Shown piece by piece: positions 7,128 to 7,556 of a stretch of DNA of 7,556 nt. Position 1 is the stretch's first letter; every line of letters starts with the position of its first letter. The DNA is from Robiginitomaculum sp. Lineage in GTDB: Bacteria; Pseudomonadota; Alphaproteobacteria; Caulobacterales; Maricaulaceae. A model generated the notes under the pieces. The model was not told the origin of the DNA. It searched no databases and was given only the letters and a program-made list of their open reading frames with translations. The position numbers and the translations under genes were made by a program. Location: assembly GCA_002733735.2 (NCBI GenBank), contig NVWT02000004.1:115254-122809 (forward strand), given 5' to 3'.

Positions 7128-7236
7128 AATCAAAATCCAGTTATAAAACCAGATCACAATAACAATAACTTCCTGATTATAGCTTAAGAAATGAGAATTA
7201 GTTTTAATGATTAAATTTTGTGGAAAATTCAAGGTT
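7128..7236 (-). promoter_or_regulatory. probable promoter of the FlaEY-like gene
   Basis: This 109-bp AT-rich gap separates the GNAT stop from the ATG of the FlaEY-like gene. On the minus strand it contains a perfect TATAAT (plus-strand 7176-7181) about 48 nt before the ATG, with only a weak -35 near 7199-7205. I found no sigma-54 (GG-N10-GC) or sigma-28 flagellar promoter match. The gene may also be read through from the GNAT gene, since no terminator hairpin is visible here. Confidence 0.35.
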
Positions 7237-7556
7237 TTAACTGCTCAATAATCCGTAAAATAAGCAATCAGTCCAATCGCCATTTTCAAGTCGATGCGCC
7301 TGTCGGTGGCGGCCTTCCAACGAGAAGCCCAAGTTTGGCAATAATTGTTGTTTTGCCATATCTATGGCGTAAATTTCTGCCCAGATACGGTGTAGTTTTA
7401 ACGTCGAAAACCCATATTCTAGCAATAGTTTACCGGCATCTGGCGCGTATTTTTCATCAATATATAAATCATCAGCACCCAAATATATCGAAAAGTCGGC
7501 AGAGCTGTTTCGTTGGTCAATATAACACAAACCAGAAGCCCCAAGCAGGCGGTTAT
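7237..7556 (-). CDS. GNAT family N-acetyltransferase, C-terminal part (partial)
   Basis: The frame runs off the right edge; the visible part begins NRLLGASGLCYIDQRN and continues for about 105 residues to TAA at 7237-7239. It matches the RimJ/RimL-type acetyltransferase fold: a beta-hairpin with paired strands (LLGASGLCYID, ADFSIYLG), an acetyl-CoA-binding helix region (DEKYAPDAGKLLLEYGF), the LKLHRIWAEIYAID strand, the LLPNLGFSLEGRHRQAHRLE block and a final GDWTDCLFYGLL. The usual Q/RxxGxG/A pyrophosphate loop is replaced by EKYAPDAG. That variant, with the LEGRHRQAH..G.W.D..FYGLL ending, is what I recall for acetyltransferases next to nonulosonic-acid (pseudaminic/legionaminic) genes used in flagellin glycosylation, in a role like PseH. 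Its position just upstream of a FlaEY-like gene on the same strand fits. The family is confident; the sugar-nucleotide substrate is inference. The in-frame TTG at 7530 is not a real start because homology continues upstream. Confidence 0.82.
   Translation of the reverse strand, partial: NRLLGASGLCYIDQRNSSADFSIYLGADDLYIDEKYAPDAGKLLLEYGFSTLKLHRIWAEIYAIDMAKQQLLPNLGFSLEGRHRQAHRLENGDWTDCLFYGLLSS

Noticed and set aside
7128..7232. 35-residue N-terminal extension of the FlaEY-like protein from TTG 7232
   Set aside because: It translates an AT-rich stretch containing a TATAAT box into an Ile/Phe/Asn-rich peptide unlike the rest of the protein. ATG 7127 gives a sensible start.

Overview
The window looks like chromosomal DNA from a motile Gram-negative bacterium, most likely an alphaproteobacterium of moderate to low GC. 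This is an inference. It rests on a FlaEY-like (Caulobacter-type) flagellum-associated protein, a neighbouring GNAT acetyltransferase of the kind found in flagellin-glycosylation clusters, and a di-heme peroxidase carrying N-terminal domains I associate with marine alpha/gammaproteobacteria. No rRNA, tRNA, CRISPR array, transposase or integrase was seen.

Layout. Bases 1-267 hold the possible tail of an upstream gene and a small two-helix membrane protein. Bases 367-1527 (+) encode a full-length YcaQ/AlkX-type winged-helix DNA glycosylase with the QxD catalytic motif, a DNA crosslink-repair enzyme. Bases 1528-1783 are intergenic and contain a 51-bp relic (1552-1602) that is about 90% identical to the 3' end of the large gene lying 2.9 kb away. 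Bases 1784-4369 (+) encode an exported 861-residue MauG/cytochrome c peroxidase-like di-heme protein with about 540 residues of unusual N-terminal domains. A strong 15-bp-stem hairpin (4373-4416) sits between this gene and the convergent gene and probably terminates both. Bases 4440-7127 (-) encode an 895-residue, cysteine-free protein with a seven-repeat SBBP-like beta-propeller between two modules resembling the flagellin hook IN motif. Bases 7237-7556 (-) are the C-terminal part of a GNAT acetyltransferase that enters from beyond the right edge.

The right-hand part (GNAT plus FlaEY-like gene, both on the minus strand) reads as the end of a flagellin modification/flagellar accessory cluster. 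The left-hand part (small membrane protein, glycosylase, peroxidase) reads as unrelated single genes. The peroxidase gene lies between two same-orientation copies of the FlaEY-like 3' end. This suggests either that a tandem paralogue decayed here or that the peroxidase segment was inserted at the 3' end of the flagellar gene. This arrangement is the most interesting structural feature of the window.
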